Shown here one piece after another: positions 26,941 to 36,800 of a stretch of DNA of 64,000 bases (positions are counted from its first letter, which is position 1; each line of letters opens with the position of its first letter). Made by a program: the position numbers and the translations under genes. The notes beneath the pieces are model-generated. The model saw nothing but the letters and a program-made list of their open reading frames with translations. It ran no database searches and had not been told where the DNA came from. The DNA comes from an uncultured Parafilimonas sp. Lineage in GTDB: Bacteria > Bacteroidota > Bacteroidia > Chitinophagales > Chitinophagaceae. The stretch covers positions 1 through 64,000 of the forward strand of contig CAIRZB010000049.1 of assembly GCA_903882935.1 (NCBI GenBank). Reading direction: 5' to 3'.

Positions 26941-27276
26941 GATTTATAAGCTTTTGATATTTAACAGCCCTTGCCATGCATTGCCGGTACCATTAAGTTT
27001 AAAGCTAAACTAAAACTTAATGGTACCGAATTTGTTTTATCTTGACAATTACAGAAAGTATGGCCAGCGCGGGGATTTTTTTTGTGTGAACAAAAACCGT
27101 AGGGCAGCATACCATCAACTACAGTAAGTTGCCATTGCCCGATTAGGAAGGACTTCTTCTCCCCCCACCCACCTAACCAACCACTCATCCAATAATTTAC
27201 CACCAAATACGCCAGTAAGGCAATTTTAGCCTAAATTGGCTCTCAATACATTTATTCACCACAAATAAGCAATCAT
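26941..27276. other. Geneless region with strong hairpin, upstream of tldD
   Basis: About 336 nt. The first 90 nt hold the 16-bp hairpin listed separately. The rest (27029-27276) has no open frame with coding character and should contain the tldD promoter; a near-match TACATTTA occurs about 30 nt before the start. A run of C-rich sequence at 27160-27185 has no evident function. Confidence 0.45.
26985..27028. terminator. 16-bp perfect inverted repeat after the DUF4242 gene
   Basis: CGGTACCATTAAGTTT (26985-27000) pairs perfectly with AAACTTAATGGTACCG (27013-27028) around a 12-nt loop. It lies 45 nt behind the stop codon. The tail AATTTGTTTT is only moderately T-rich, so it may be a terminator, or a protein-binding palindrome (it contains KpnI-like GGTACC in each arm). 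Confidence 0.6.
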
Positions 27277-28911
27277 TTGAAACGGAGAGATTTTTTGTAC
27301 ATGACGGGCTTGGGCGTTGGGGCCACCCTGCTGCCCAAAACAAATGCTTTTGCGCGTGCCGTGCCGCTGGATGCCCCTTGGACGCCCGCAGATGCCGCGT
27401 TTAAAAAGAAACTGGCCGACGTAGCTTTAAACGCTGCCCGCAGCAAGGGGGCCACCTATACGGATGTGCGCATAGGCCGGTATCTTAACCAGTTTGTGGT
27501 TACCAGGGAGGATAAAGTGGAGAACATGGTAAACACTGAAAGCTACGGCGTGGGCATACGCGTTATTGCCAACGGCAGTTGGGGCTTTGCCGCCACAGAC
27601 GTGCTTACCAACGACAGCATAGCCAAAGCCGCCGAACTGGCCGTGGCCATTGCCAAGGAAAACAGCCGCCTGCTTACCGAGCCCGTGCAACTGGCCCCAC
27701 AAAAAGGCTACGGCGAAGTGAGCTGGAAAACGCCGATTGAAAAAAATGCCTTCGATGTGCCGATGAAGGAAAAGGTGGACCTGTTGCTGTCAGTGAATGA
27801 CGCTGCCTTAAAAGGCGGTGCCAATTATGTAAACTCCATCCTGTTTTTGGTAAATGAGCAGAAATATTTTGCTTCAACCGACGGTTCATATATCGACCAA
27901 GACATCCACCGTATATGGCCCACCTTTAGCATTACCAAGATTGATGAAAAAACGGGCAAATTTGAAACCCGCAGCGCCCTTAGCTCACCCAGGGGCATGG
28001 GCTACGAATACATCATCCCACGCGAGGAAGATAAAATCAGGGGCGTAAGCACCCTATACCGCAACCGCTACGACATGCTGGAAGATGCCAAGCAAGGTGC
28101 TGCGCAGGTGCAGGAAAAAATGAAGGCCAAAAGCGTGGAAGCGGGCAAGTACGACCTTATTTTGGACCCCAGCCACCTATGGCTTACCATACACGAAAGC
28201 GTAGGCCACCCCACTGAGCTTGACCGTGTGTTGGGCTATGAGGCCAACTTTGCAGGTACCAGCTTTTTAACCCTTGACAAATGGAAAAGCGGCAAGTTTA
28301 ATTTTGGCAGCAAAAACGTAAACATTGTGGCCGACAAGCTGCAGCCGGGTAGCCTTGGCGCAGTGGGGTACGATGATGAAGGCGTTGGTACCAAACAATG
28401 GGACATTATTAAAGATGGCATATTGGTGAACTACCAAACGATACGCGACCAAGCGCATATACTGGGCTTGAACGAATCACAGGGCTGCTGCTACAGCCAA
28501 AGCTGGAGCGATGTGCAGTTTCAGCGCATGCCAAACATATCTCTGCAGCCAGGCAAAACGCCTTTAAAGGTGGCTGACATGATTAAAAATGTGGAAAAAG
28601 GCATTTACATCATTGGGGATAATTCGTTCTCTATTGACCAACAGCGGTATAACTTCCAGTTCAGCGGGCAGATGTACTACGAAATTAAGAACGGCCAAAT
28701 AGTGGGTATGCTGAACGATGTGGCCTACCAAAGCAACACCCAGGAATTCTGGAACAGTTGTGTGGCCGTTGCCGATAAAGACGACTACCGTTTGGGCGGT
28801 TCTTTCTTTGATGGCAAGGGGCAGCCAGCGCAGTCAAGCGCGGTATCCCATGGGTCATCCACCGCAAGGTTCAATGGGGTTAACGTGATAAACACAGCCA
28901 GGAAAATATAA
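27277..28911 (+). CDS. tldD: TldD-like metalloprotease subunit with Tat-type leader
   Basis: A 544-residue TldD-family protein, the zinc-protease partner of a TldD/TldE heterodimer that trims peptides such as microcin precursors in other bacteria. The zinc motif is H-E-x-x-x-H in HESVGHPTELD. GYEYIIPREEDKIRG-like and NESQGCCYSQSWSDVQFQRM segments are typical of the longer Bacteroidota form. The N-terminus KRRDFLYMTGLGVGATLLPK looks like a twin-arginine signal ending in NAFA, so it may be exported. The start is TTG at 27277, preceded by an A-rich region. Its partner lies 112 nt downstream. A CCCC...GGGG repeat starts at its stop codon. Confidence 0.9.
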   Translation: MKRRDFLYMTGLGVGATLLPKTNAFARAVPLDAPWTPADAAFKKKLADVALNAARSKGATYTDVRIGRYLNQFVVTREDKVENMVNTESYGVGIRVIANGSWGFAATDVLTNDSIAKAAELAVAIAKENSRLLTEPVQLAPQKGYGEVSWKTPIEKNAFDVPMKEKVDLLLSVNDAALKGGANYVNSILFLVNEQKYFASTDGSYIDQDIHRIWPTFSITKIDEKTGKFETRSALSSPRGMGYEYIIPREEDKIRGVSTLYRNRYDMLEDAKQGAAQVQEKMKAKSVEAGKYDLILDPSHLWLTIHESVGHPTELDRVLGYEANFAGTSFLTLDKWKSGKFNFGSKNVNIVADKLQPGSLGAVGYDDEGVGTKQWDIIKDGILVNYQTIRDQAHILGLNESQGCCYSQSWSDVQFQRMPNISLQPGKTPLKVADMIKNVEKGIYIIGDNSFSIDQQRYNFQFSGQMYYEIKNGQIVGMLNDVAYQSNTQEFWNSCVAVADKDDYRLGGSFFDGKGQPAQSSAVSHGSSTARFNGVNVINTARKI

Positions 28912-28931
28912 ACCCCTGCCCTAAAGGGGTT
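28911..28931. repeat. AACCCC...GGGGTT palindrome after tldD
   Basis: AACCCC and GGGGTT flank TGCCCTAAA directly at the tldD stop codon. It belongs to the CCCC(T/A)nGGGG border repeats found five times in the window. Confidence 0.5.
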
Positions 28932-29023
28932 ACCTGACGAAGATTGCCTAAAATACGCGTATCTTCCAGCAGGCTTCCAGCCGATGTTGTACTATAATCA
29001 AGAACAATTATTATAAAAATATT

Positions 29024-30361
29024 ATGCCCATACTTAGTAAAGAAGAAGCACAGGCTTTATTAAAAAAAGTACTCAGCTATTCAAAAGCAGATGAGTGCGA
29101 GGTAAACTTAAGCGGCAGCGACGGCGGCAACATACGCTATGCCCGCAACGCCGTTTCAACTAGCGGCGGCATCAGCCAAAGCAGTTTGGTAGTGCAATCA
29201 TCCTTTGGCAAAAAGGTAGGCGTGGCCACCATTAACGAGTTTGACGATGCATCGCTGGCCAAAGTGGTTAAGCGCAGTGAGGAACTGGCACAGCTGGCCC
29301 CAGAAAACCCCGAGTTTGTAAAAAACCTCGGGCCCCAGCAATACGGGCCGGATGCAAAAACCTTTGAGCCCGCCACAGCAGCCATTTCGCCAAAGTTTCG
29401 TGCAGATGCCGTGGCAGCCAGCCTGCAAATAGCCAAGGAAAACAAGCTGATTGCAGCAGGGTTTATGGAAAACAGTGCCGGCTTTAATGCGATGATGAAC
29501 AGCAGCGGCCTGTTTGCCTACAACACATCTACCAACATAAACTTCAATGTTACCCTGCGCACCGAAGACGGTAAAGGCAGTGGCTACATAACCAAGGGGT
29601 ATACCGATGTAAACAAGCTTGATGTAGCGGCTGCTACCAAAATTGCCGCCAAAAAAGCCGCTGGCTCAGCCACAGCCAAGGCACTTGAACCCGGAAAGTA
29701 CACAGTAATTCTGGAACCGTCGGCGGCACTAACCCTGCTGGAAACCATGTTTTTTGCCATGGACGCACGCAGTGCTGACGAAGGCCGCAGCTTTTTGAGC
29801 AAAGCGGGCGGGGGTACCAAACTGGGCGAAAAACTGCTTGACGAGAGGGTAACCATTTACAGCGACCCGCAAAACCCCGAACTGCCCACCAGCAGTTGGA
29901 ACGGGGACGGCCGCCCGCAAGAAAAAATAACTTGGGTAAACAAAGGCGTTATTGAAAACCTGTACTATTCAAGGTACTGGGCCGAAAAGAAAGGCGTTAA
30001 GGCCATACCAACACCCGACGGCATTATTATGCTGGGTACCAACGACAGCCTGGAAGACTTGATTAAGGGTACTGAAAAAGGCATATTGGTTACCAAGCTG
30101 TGGTATATTCGCAGTGTTGACCCGCAAACCGTTTTGCAAACCGGCCTTACCCGCGACGGGACTTTTTACATTGAGAATGGCCAAATAAAATTCCCGGTGA
30201 AGAATTTTAGGTTTAACGAAAGCCCGGTGATCATGCTCAACAACCTGGATGCGCTTGGCAAGCCAGAACGTACGGTAAGTACAGAATCGGGCCTTAACGC
30301 GTTAATACCGCCCATGCGTATACGCGACTTTACGTTCTCGTCGTTGTCGGATGCGGTATAG
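29024..30361 (+). CDS. tldE: TldE/PmbA-like partner subunit
   Basis: A 445-residue protein of the TldE/PmbA group. It shares the TldD fold but has no H-E-x-x-x-H motif, as expected for the non-catalytic subunit. Visible family features are VSTSGGISQSSLVVQSSFGK, GFMENSAGFNAMMNSSGLF, LEPSAALTLLETMFFAMDAR and DLIKGTEKGILVTKLWYIRS. The N-terminus (PILSKEEAQALLKKVLSYSK) has no signal peptide, in contrast to the Tat-like leader of the TldD protein upstream. Same strand, 112 nt after tldD; a good terminator follows at 30401. The pair is surely functional together; the target peptide is not encoded nearby. Confidence 0.9.
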   Translation: MPILSKEEAQALLKKVLSYSKADECEVNLSGSDGGNIRYARNAVSTSGGISQSSLVVQSSFGKKVGVATINEFDDASLAKVVKRSEELAQLAPENPEFVKNLGPQQYGPDAKTFEPATAAISPKFRADAVAASLQIAKENKLIAAGFMENSAGFNAMMNSSGLFAYNTSTNINFNVTLRTEDGKGSGYITKGYTDVNKLDVAAATKIAAKKAAGSATAKALEPGKYTVILEPSAALTLLETMFFAMDARSADEGRSFLSKAGGGTKLGEKLLDERVTIYSDPQNPELPTSSWNGDGRPQEKITWVNKGVIENLYYSRYWAEKKGVKAIPTPDGIIMLGTNDSLEDLIKGTEKGILVTKLWYIRSVDPQTVLQTGLTRDGTFYIENGQIKFPVKNFRFNESPVIMLNNLDALGKPERTVSTESGLNALIPPMRIRDFTFSSLSDAV

Positions 30362-30400
30362 TATTGTAATGAAAAACCATAGAAAGGGACTCCAAAAGAG

Positions 30401-30432
30401 AAAAGCCTCCGATAATAACGGGGGCTTTTTTC
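30401..30432 (+). terminator. Rho-independent terminator of tldD-tldE
   Basis: AAAAGCCTCC pairs with GGGGGCTTTT (one G-T wobble) around a 9-nt loop, followed by TTTCT. It lies 40 nt after the tldE stop. Confidence 0.85.
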
Positions 30433-30816
30433 TATGCCATTGTTCTGATTAAAGCTGTTGCATTTGATGACATTGAGCCTATCGCTTAATACAGAATTGG
30501 ATGAAACTAGGTTCGGCAACTTACAAAATAGTATTAAGCATCAATGGCCAAAGTTTTACGCCGATAACTTGGCTTAAAGCCCACTGCAATAACCCTTTAA
30601 GATTTCCAAGGGATGTTACAAAAACGCCCAACTAAATACCAAGTGCCAACGCAATAGTGCGGCAAAAAAAACAATTCACCTTAACACGTCTTATAAAAAT
30701 ATTCTTTAGCCGCCATGCCCAATAAATATATTTTTAAATTAACCCAGCCGCCTGCGTAACACCACCCTGTCAACAATACATTTGCAGCCCAAGCGGTCAA
30801 CAATAAAAGATTTACC
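30433..30816. other. Geneless stretch upstream of the PI-PLC-like gene
   Basis: About 380 nt with no plausible gene on either strand. TACATTTG at 30777-30784 fits the -7 consensus TAnnTTTG and would serve the gene starting at 30817. An approximate -33 element could not be placed. Nothing else recognised. Confidence 0.45.
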
Positions 30817-31584
30817 ATGAAATTTTTACCAGCGTTTGTTATTTGCTTTATTTTTTGCCAGGCAACAGCACAACCTGCCCATTATACCGTTGCAAATGCC
30901 CATGCACACAACGATTATGTACACCCCCAGCCTTTTGTAACGGCTTATGGTGAAGGTTTTGGCTCTATTGAAGTGGATATATTTTTACTGCACGATTCGC
31001 TGCTGGTGGGCCATGAGTTTGCTGATACCAAACTTAAACGCACCTTACAAAACTATTACCTTACCCCCTTGTTGCATAAAGTAACCGCCAACCATGGTTT
31101 TCCGTATGCCGATACCAGCCGCAGCCTGCAACTGCTGATTGATATTAAAACAGCCCCCATTTCAACCATTAAAAAACTGGTGGAAGTGCTGGCCGGTTAC
31201 AAAGCCCTGGTGAAACAACCTAAAATACATTTTGTAATTACGGGCAATAAACCCGCAGATTCACTGCTGGTTAACTACCCTTCCTTTGTTTCGTTTGACG
31301 GCGAACTGATGCACGATTACCCTGCGCAGGCATTATCACGTATCGCCATGCTTAGTTCCGACCTTGAAAATTTTACCAAATGGAAAGGGGATGGTGTTAT
31401 GGAAGATAAAGATAAAGCTGCTTTGGATGAAGCCATCAGCAAAGCCCACAAACTGCATAAAACCGTTCGCTTTTGGGATGCACCCGATAATGAAACCGCC
31501 TGGAAACAGTTTATGCAGGCAGGGGTAGACTATATTAATACAGACAAGCTGCATGAGCTTGCCACTTTTTTAAACAACCAATAA
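30817..31584 (+). CDS. Secreted PI-PLC/GDPD-like phosphodiesterase
   Basis: A 255-residue protein with a signal peptide (FLPAFVICFIFCQATA, cleavage before QPAHY). The catalytic start NAHAHNDYVHPQPFVTAYGE with H-x-H-N-D, then GFGSIEVDIFLLHDSLLVGH (acidic E-V-D and second His), is the pattern of the phosphatidylinositol-phospholipase-C/glycerophosphodiesterase TIM barrel (AIM6-like group). LLIDIKTAP and VRFWDAPDNETAWKQF support the barrel. It should hydrolyse a phosphodiester outside the cytoplasm; the substrate is unknown. Its own -7 box lies at 30777. Convergent with the MarR gene. Confidence 0.8.
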   Translation: MKFLPAFVICFIFCQATAQPAHYTVANAHAHNDYVHPQPFVTAYGEGFGSIEVDIFLLHDSLLVGHEFADTKLKRTLQNYYLTPLLHKVTANHGFPYADTSRSLQLLIDIKTAPISTIKKLVEVLAGYKALVKQPKIHFVITGNKPADSLLVNYPSFVSFDGELMHDYPAQALSRIAMLSSDLENFTKWKGDGVMEDKDKAALDEAISKAHKLHKTVRFWDAPDNETAWKQFMQAGVDYINTDKLHELATFLNNQ

Positions 31585-31597
31585 CACCGATATAATT

Positions 31598-32086
31598 TTA
31601 AGGTTGGCAGTTTTTAGCCAGCGTTAAGGCTCGTTGGTAAAACCCTTGCTGCTGCATTTGTGTTTCCACTTCCTCAATGGCACGCATCAGGTTATTGGTG
31701 GTATTAGTAAGCTCTGTAATAGCGGCCACCATAACACTCCAAACGGCCTGCATTTTTTCCACCAACTCCTCCCCTTTGGGGCTTAGCTGTATCAGGCGCT
31801 TCCGCTCGTCGCCTTTGTCTTTTTTGCTTTGTATCAGTTTTTCTTTTTCAAGCTCTTTTAACAAGCTTATGGTGGAGGGATGGGCGTAGCCAATTTCGGC
31901 TGCAAGTTCAACCACACTTAATACTGGTTTTATATGCAGCGTATAAATTACCGGGAACCATTTTGGCTCAAAAGCAATACCATACTGTTTATAAATAAGC
32001 AGTCCATCCTTGCGTAACTGGTCGCTAAGCCGCTGTAACCTTGTTGAAATAGCCAACAATCCAGCCTGGTCAATTGCATTCATCAC
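31598..32086 (-). CDS. MarR-family transcriptional regulator
   Basis: A 162-residue winged-helix repressor. ALL LLSVVELAAEIGYAHPSTI-type sequence (VVELAAEIGYAHPSTISLLK) is the recognition helix, followed by the wing KDKGDERKRLIQLSPKGEEL with the D-x-R-x-R/K-x-x-x-L-x-x-x-G signature. A long C-terminal helix serves dimerisation. It is the second gene of an operon, 7 nt behind a GNAT gene. The promoter of that operon contains a 12-bp palindrome between -33 and -7 (32617-32628), the size expected of a MarR operator, so autoregulation is likely. ATG at 32086 or the next codon (32083) is the start. Ligand unknown. Confidence 0.88.
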   Translation of the reverse strand: MMNAIDQAGLLAISTRLQRLSDQLRKDGLLIYKQYGIAFEPKWFPVIYTLHIKPVLSVVELAAEIGYAHPSTISLLKELEKEKLIQSKKDKGDERKRLIQLSPKGEELVEKMQAVWSVMVAAITELTNTTNNLMRAIEEVETQMQQQGFYQRALTLAKNCQP

Positions 32087-32093
32087 AATGGGT

Positions 32094-32591
32094 TTACGCT
32101 GTTAAGTGTAGTGTATAAAACACGTTATCGGGTTTCATATGAGGGAAAAAATGCGGCAACTCCTCCTTCGTTAATTGTACAAAACCATTCTTCTCGTAAA
32201 AACGGCAGGCGGCCTTTAACGCGTCAAAAGTACCCAGGTAAACATCCGTAATCCCCTTACACCTGCATTCGTCAATTAGTTTTTGCAGCAAGCGTTGCGC
32301 TATACTATATTGGCTGCCCCGGTAATTTTTGCGTACAAACATTTTGCGTATTACCCCCGCGTTATGCCCGATGGCCATCAGCGCGATTGTGCCAACCAGT
32401 TCACCATCAACCACGGCACCCCAAAAACCACCGCCGCCAGCAAGATAATTGGTTTCTATATCCAGCAGGTCGGGCTGTCCTTCCAGTGTTATGGGTACAT
32501 TAAACTCTATTTGCTGTATGGGCAATATCAGCCCTGCTATTTGCTCGCACCATTTGTTATCCAACGGCACAATGGTAAATACTTCTGCCAT
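32094..32591 (-). CDS. GNAT-family N-acetyltransferase
   Basis: A 165-residue acetyltransferase that would use acetyl-CoA. The acetyl-CoA binding loop region is IRKMFVRKNYRGSQYSIAQR (motif A, R/Q-x-x-G-x-G/A variant) followed by LLQKLIDECRCKGITDVYLG and FYEKNGFVQL, all usual for GNAT proteins. First gene of a two-gene operon with the MarR regulator; a GNAT-MarR pair controlled by one operator suggests that acetylation of a toxic or signalling molecule is under ligand control. Substrate unknown. Confidence 0.85.
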   Translation of the reverse strand: MAEVFTIVPLDNKWCEQIAGLILPIQQIEFNVPITLEGQPDLLDIETNYLAGGGGFWGAVVDGELVGTIALMAIGHNAGVIRKMFVRKNYRGSQYSIAQRLLQKLIDECRCKGITDVYLGTFDALKAACRFYEKNGFVQLTKEELPHFFPHMKPDNVFYTLHLTA

Positions 32592-32607
32592 AAAAATAAT
32601 TTGCGTA

Positions 32608-32640
32608 CAAATATACGTAGTTAACTACATATATTTCAAA
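32608..32640 (-). promoter_or_regulatory. Promoter of the GNAT-marR operon with overlapping operator
   Basis: On the minus strand TTTG (32640-32637), a 21-nt spacer, then TATATTTG (32615-32608) give a full Bacteroidota promoter; the ATG lies 16 nt further. The spacer contains the perfect 12-bp palindrome GTAGTTAACTAC (32617-32628). A dimeric repressor bound there would block polymerase, and the adjacent MarR gene is the obvious candidate. Confidence 0.78.
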
Positions 32641-32696
32641 GCAAATACATTTACTTTACCCGGAGCAGCAAATAAAATGTACTTGTAATAGCCCGA

Positions 32697-33803
32697 TTAT
32701 AACTTGGTTACTATTTTCACCCCCCCTTTCAGTTCTTCATTGCCCTTAACCACCAGCGTATCGCCCGGCTGCAAATCGCCAAAAATTTCGGTTCTGTCGC
32801 CCAAGTTAAAACCAGGCCGAACATCCACCCATTGTGTTATGCCCTTGGACACTTTGGTAACAAAACGCTTTTCCAGGGTGGTAACCACTGCGGAGGCAGG
32901 CACAGTGAGCGAAGGTTTTGCCCGCAGAAATTGCAGCTTTACATCGGCATAGCCGCCCGCTTTTAGCTGGCCGGAAGTATTGGGTATTTCAAATTCCCAA
33001 AGCTCGGTACGGGTATTGTTATCTATAATGCCGGATTTACGTTTAAGCAAGGCTTTGAATTTTGTATCGGGCAACGCGCGGGTGGTAACATCTCCCGAAT
33101 TGGATGGCAGCAACGCTGCTGTATACACCTCCGGCACCGCCACCCAAAGCCTTAGTACGGTATTATCTTCCAGCTCAAACAAAGGCTTGTCCCCAATATT
33201 ACCAGCAAACGAACCCAGTTCTATATTACGTTTGCTTATCACCCCGCTGAAAGGGGCCACAACGGTTAAATAATCCCCCGTTTGTTTAAGGGAGGATGCC
33301 GCCAGCAGGGCCGCCCTGTAATCGGCACTGTCGGCCAGTGCCTGGTTTTTGGTGCGCTGCCATTCGCTGGGGGCAATTACCCCGTCGGCCTTTGAGGCAG
33401 TATTAATTCGCTCATAGTAGTCTTCACTGCTTTGGTATTTTGCCTTTGCAGACTGCACCCTTTCTTCCAGTTCCTGAATATGGGTATTTATTTCCGGGGC
33501 TTCAATAACGGCCAGCACCTGCCCTTTTGTTACTTTGGAGCCAATATCAACATTTAGTTTTTTGATGTACCCCTGCACTTTGGCGCGTATCTGCACATTT
33601 TGATAGGGCAGTAATTCACCAGGCAGTGAAACCGCTTTTTGGGCAGAATCAGCTTTCAGCAAAAACACCTTCACGGTATCTGCACCTGCAGCAGGCGCTT
33701 TTGCAGGGGCTTCCGGTGTATTGCAGGCAAACAAGGCACTGCAAAATAAAAAGCCAGCGCTCGTGCGCATATAAACAGCGTAACGGTTAATCAATGTTGT
33801 CAT
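32697..33803 (-). CDS. RND efflux periplasmic adaptor (membrane fusion protein)
   Basis: A 368-residue AcrA/MexA-type adaptor. The lipoprotein signal ends in A-L-F-A-C, giving a lipid-anchored periplasmic protein. The two halves of the lipoyl domain (QNVQIRAKVQGYIKKLNVDI, then APFSGVISKRNIELGSF) flank a coiled-coil hairpin (INTHIQELEERVQSAKAKYQ and on). The beta-barrel (RLWVAVPEVYTAAL) and membrane-proximal domain (GDTLVVKGNEEL) follow. ATG at 33803 is chosen because the signal peptide starts there; it overlaps the end of the RND gene by 17 nt, so translation is coupled. Last gene of the tolC-RND-adaptor operon. Confidence 0.92.
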   Translation of the reverse strand: MTTLINRYAVYMRTSAGFLFCSALFACNTPEAPAKAPAAGADTVKVFLLKADSAQKAVSLPGELLPYQNVQIRAKVQGYIKKLNVDIGSKVTKGQVLAVIEAPEINTHIQELEERVQSAKAKYQSSEDYYERINTASKADGVIAPSEWQRTKNQALADSADYRAALLAASSLKQTGDYLTVVAPFSGVISKRNIELGSFAGNIGDKPLFELEDNTVLRLWVAVPEVYTAALLPSNSGDVTTRALPDTKFKALLKRKSGIIDNNTRTELWEFEIPNTSGQLKAGGYADVKLQFLRAKPSLTVPASAVVTTLEKRFVTKVSKGITQWVDVRPGFNLGDRTEIFGDLQPGDTLVVKGNEELKGGVKIVTKL

Positions 33804-36800
33804 AATACAAAGAGTTTTCGTCTGAAGGATCGAATGATTTATTATGCTTTTTACTGTTACCAATTACCCAATCGTATAACACGGGCAACAACAACAGGCT
33901 GGCCACGGTGCTGAACAATAACCCGCCAATAACAGCTATACCAAGCGGTGAGGTTTGCTTGCCGCTTTCGCCAAGCCCAAGCGACATTGGCACCATACCG
34001 GCTATCATTGCAATGCCCGTCATTACAATGGGGCGAAAGCGGGCGGCGGCGGCTTGTGCCCCTATGCTAATGGAGTGTTCAATGGAGGATACCCGCAATT
34101 GTTCCGCTTTTGATACCAGCAAAACAGCATTGGACACGGCTACACCCACCGCCATGATGCACCCCATAAACGACTGAATATTAACCGTATTACCCGTTAA
34201 CCACAACAGCAGCAGCGAACCTGCAAGCACCGCCGGTAACACCGACAGGATTATGAGGGACAATTTTACTGATTGAAAGTAGGCCATAAACAGCAGCCCT
34301 ATTACCAGTATTGCCAGCAGCAGCCCTGTTGATAATTCGTTGGTTGTACCGCTAAGTATTTCTGGCTGGCCGCGCAGGTAAACTTTTACGCCTTGTGGCA
34401 ATGCGCCAAGCTGGGCGATGCTTTTCTGCACATCTGCCACAGCCCTGCCCAAATCCTTTTGATGGATATTGGCCGTTACCGTAATAAATCGCTGCTGGTT
34501 AATGCGGTTGTATTCACCAATGGAATTTGCCTTTTTCCAGTCGGCGACGTCCCGCAGGTATATTGTACCACCTTCATTTTTACCAACCGGTATCTGGTCT
34601 ATCTGTTCGGGGCTGTTCATGGCAAACTGCGGGTATTCCACCTGCACCTGGTAGGCGTTGCCCGAGGCATTGTCAAGCCAGTAAACGGGGTCTGTTAAGC
34701 GGCTGGATGAAGTGCCTTCCAGTACGGACCTGCCTGCCTGGCTGATGGTTACCCCCATTTGCCCGGCCCTTACCCGGTCGTAATTTATTTGCACAGTGGG
34801 GTAATCCAGCGGCTGTGCAAGTTGCACATCCCGCAGGTAAGGTATATGGCTGATGTTTTCTTTAAGTTTTTCGGCAATACCCCTACTTTGTGCCAGGTTT
34901 TTACCCTGCACAACCACTTCAACGGGGTTGTTACTGCCTAAGCTCATCACCTGGTCAACCAGGTCGGCAGGCTCGAAAGAAAGTAACGCCCCCGGTATAT
35001 TTTTAGGCACTGTTGACCTCAGCGTTTCCTTAATAGCTTCCACGCTAACACCAGCACCTTTAACAAGGTTTACTTTAATAACCGCCTCCTGCGGGCCACT
35101 GGTATAAAGAAAAATGGGGCTGATGGCATAACTCTGTGGCTGCAGGCCTGCAAAGGATGACGTGATGGCGATGTTTTGTTTACCAGCAGCCTCTTCAATA
35201 AGCTGAAGCGTTTTTTTGGTGGCATCTTCGGTACGTTCTATGCGGGTGCCGGGGGGCATCCTCAACCGCAACTGTAGTTGACCTGCATCTACCTTGGGGA
35301 ATATTTCAGTACCCGCTTGCGTATAGCCAAACCAGGCGGCCAGCAAAAGCAACAGGAGTAACAACGGCGCCCATAGCCTGCCTATTTTTGAGGCTTTTTG
35401 CACTATGCGCATCAGCCTGGTTTTTGTTTTTTCGGTGGAGGTTCCTGCATTCCCCCCACCCTTCCATTTCATTAACTGGTTGGCCAAGACTGGCACCAGG
35501 GTTTGAGACAGCAGGAAAGAGGCGATCATGGCAAAACCAACCGCCATGGAGAGCGGCAGGAACATTGACCGCGGCACCCCGGCCATAAACAAGGCGGGTA
35601 CAAATACAGCCAGCACACTTAATAATATAAGCAGTTTAGGCACCGCTATTTCGCGGCAGGCATCCCATATAGCCCTTGCCTTTTGCTTACCCAGTTCAAG
35701 ATGATGGTGGATATTTTCGATGGTTACCGTGGCCTCATCCACCAATATGCCTACCGCAAGGGCAAGGCCACCAAGTGTCATAATATTAATGGTTTGCCCG
35801 GTTAAATAAAGGCAGATGGTTGCCGCAAGCAACGCCAGCGGAATATTTACCACTACAATAAGCGCACTGCGAACATCTTTTAAAAACAACCACACCATCA
35901 GCCCGGTTAGTAAGGCCCCTAACAACCCTTCAAAAAGCAAGCTCTTCAGTGAATTGATAACGTAAGCAGACTGGTCGAACTCGTAGGACACTTTTATATC
36001 GTCAGGTATAGCTGCCTGCAGGTCGGGCAGGGCCTTTTTAATCGTCTGCACCACATCCCAGGTGCTGGCGTCAGCCCTTTTGGTAACCGGTATGTACACC
36101 GAGCGCTTGCCATTTATAAGTGCATACCCTGTGGTTATGTCTGCACCGTTGTTAACACTTGCAATATCTTTTACAAAAACCGGTGTATTATCAACGTTTT
36201 TCACGGTTACGTTTTCAAGCTCTTTAAAATTATCCACCACGCTGTTGCTTGCCGTAATAAAGGCTTTATCGCCCATGCGGATGTTGCCCGCAGGTATAAT
36301 GGCATTGTTTTTAGCGATGGCCGTTACCAGTTCATCCGCAGTAATATTGTAACTGCGCAACCTTTCGGGGTCGGCCTTAATAACAACGGTGCGTTGGTTG
36401 CCCCCAAATGGCGGCGGCGCAGAAACACCCGGCAGGGCCGAAAACATTGGCCGCACCTTAAACAGGGCGAGGTCCTGAATTTCGTTTAACGATTTACTAT
36501 CGCTGGTAAAAACCAACTGGCCTACCGGTACTGAACCAGCATCGTACCGCATAATAAAAGGCGGCAATGTACCCGGCGGCATAAACGACCGTGCGCGTGT
36601 AGCATACGATACCACCTCCGCCATAGCATTGGCCATGTTGGTACCTTCGTGAAACTGAAGTTTTATTAAAGCAAGACCCTGTATTGATTTGCTTTCCACC
36701 GCTTTAATACCTGTTACATATAAAAAATGGTATTCGTAATACGATGTAACAAACCCTTCCATCTGCTGTGGCGATAACCCGGCATACGTTTGCGCCACAT

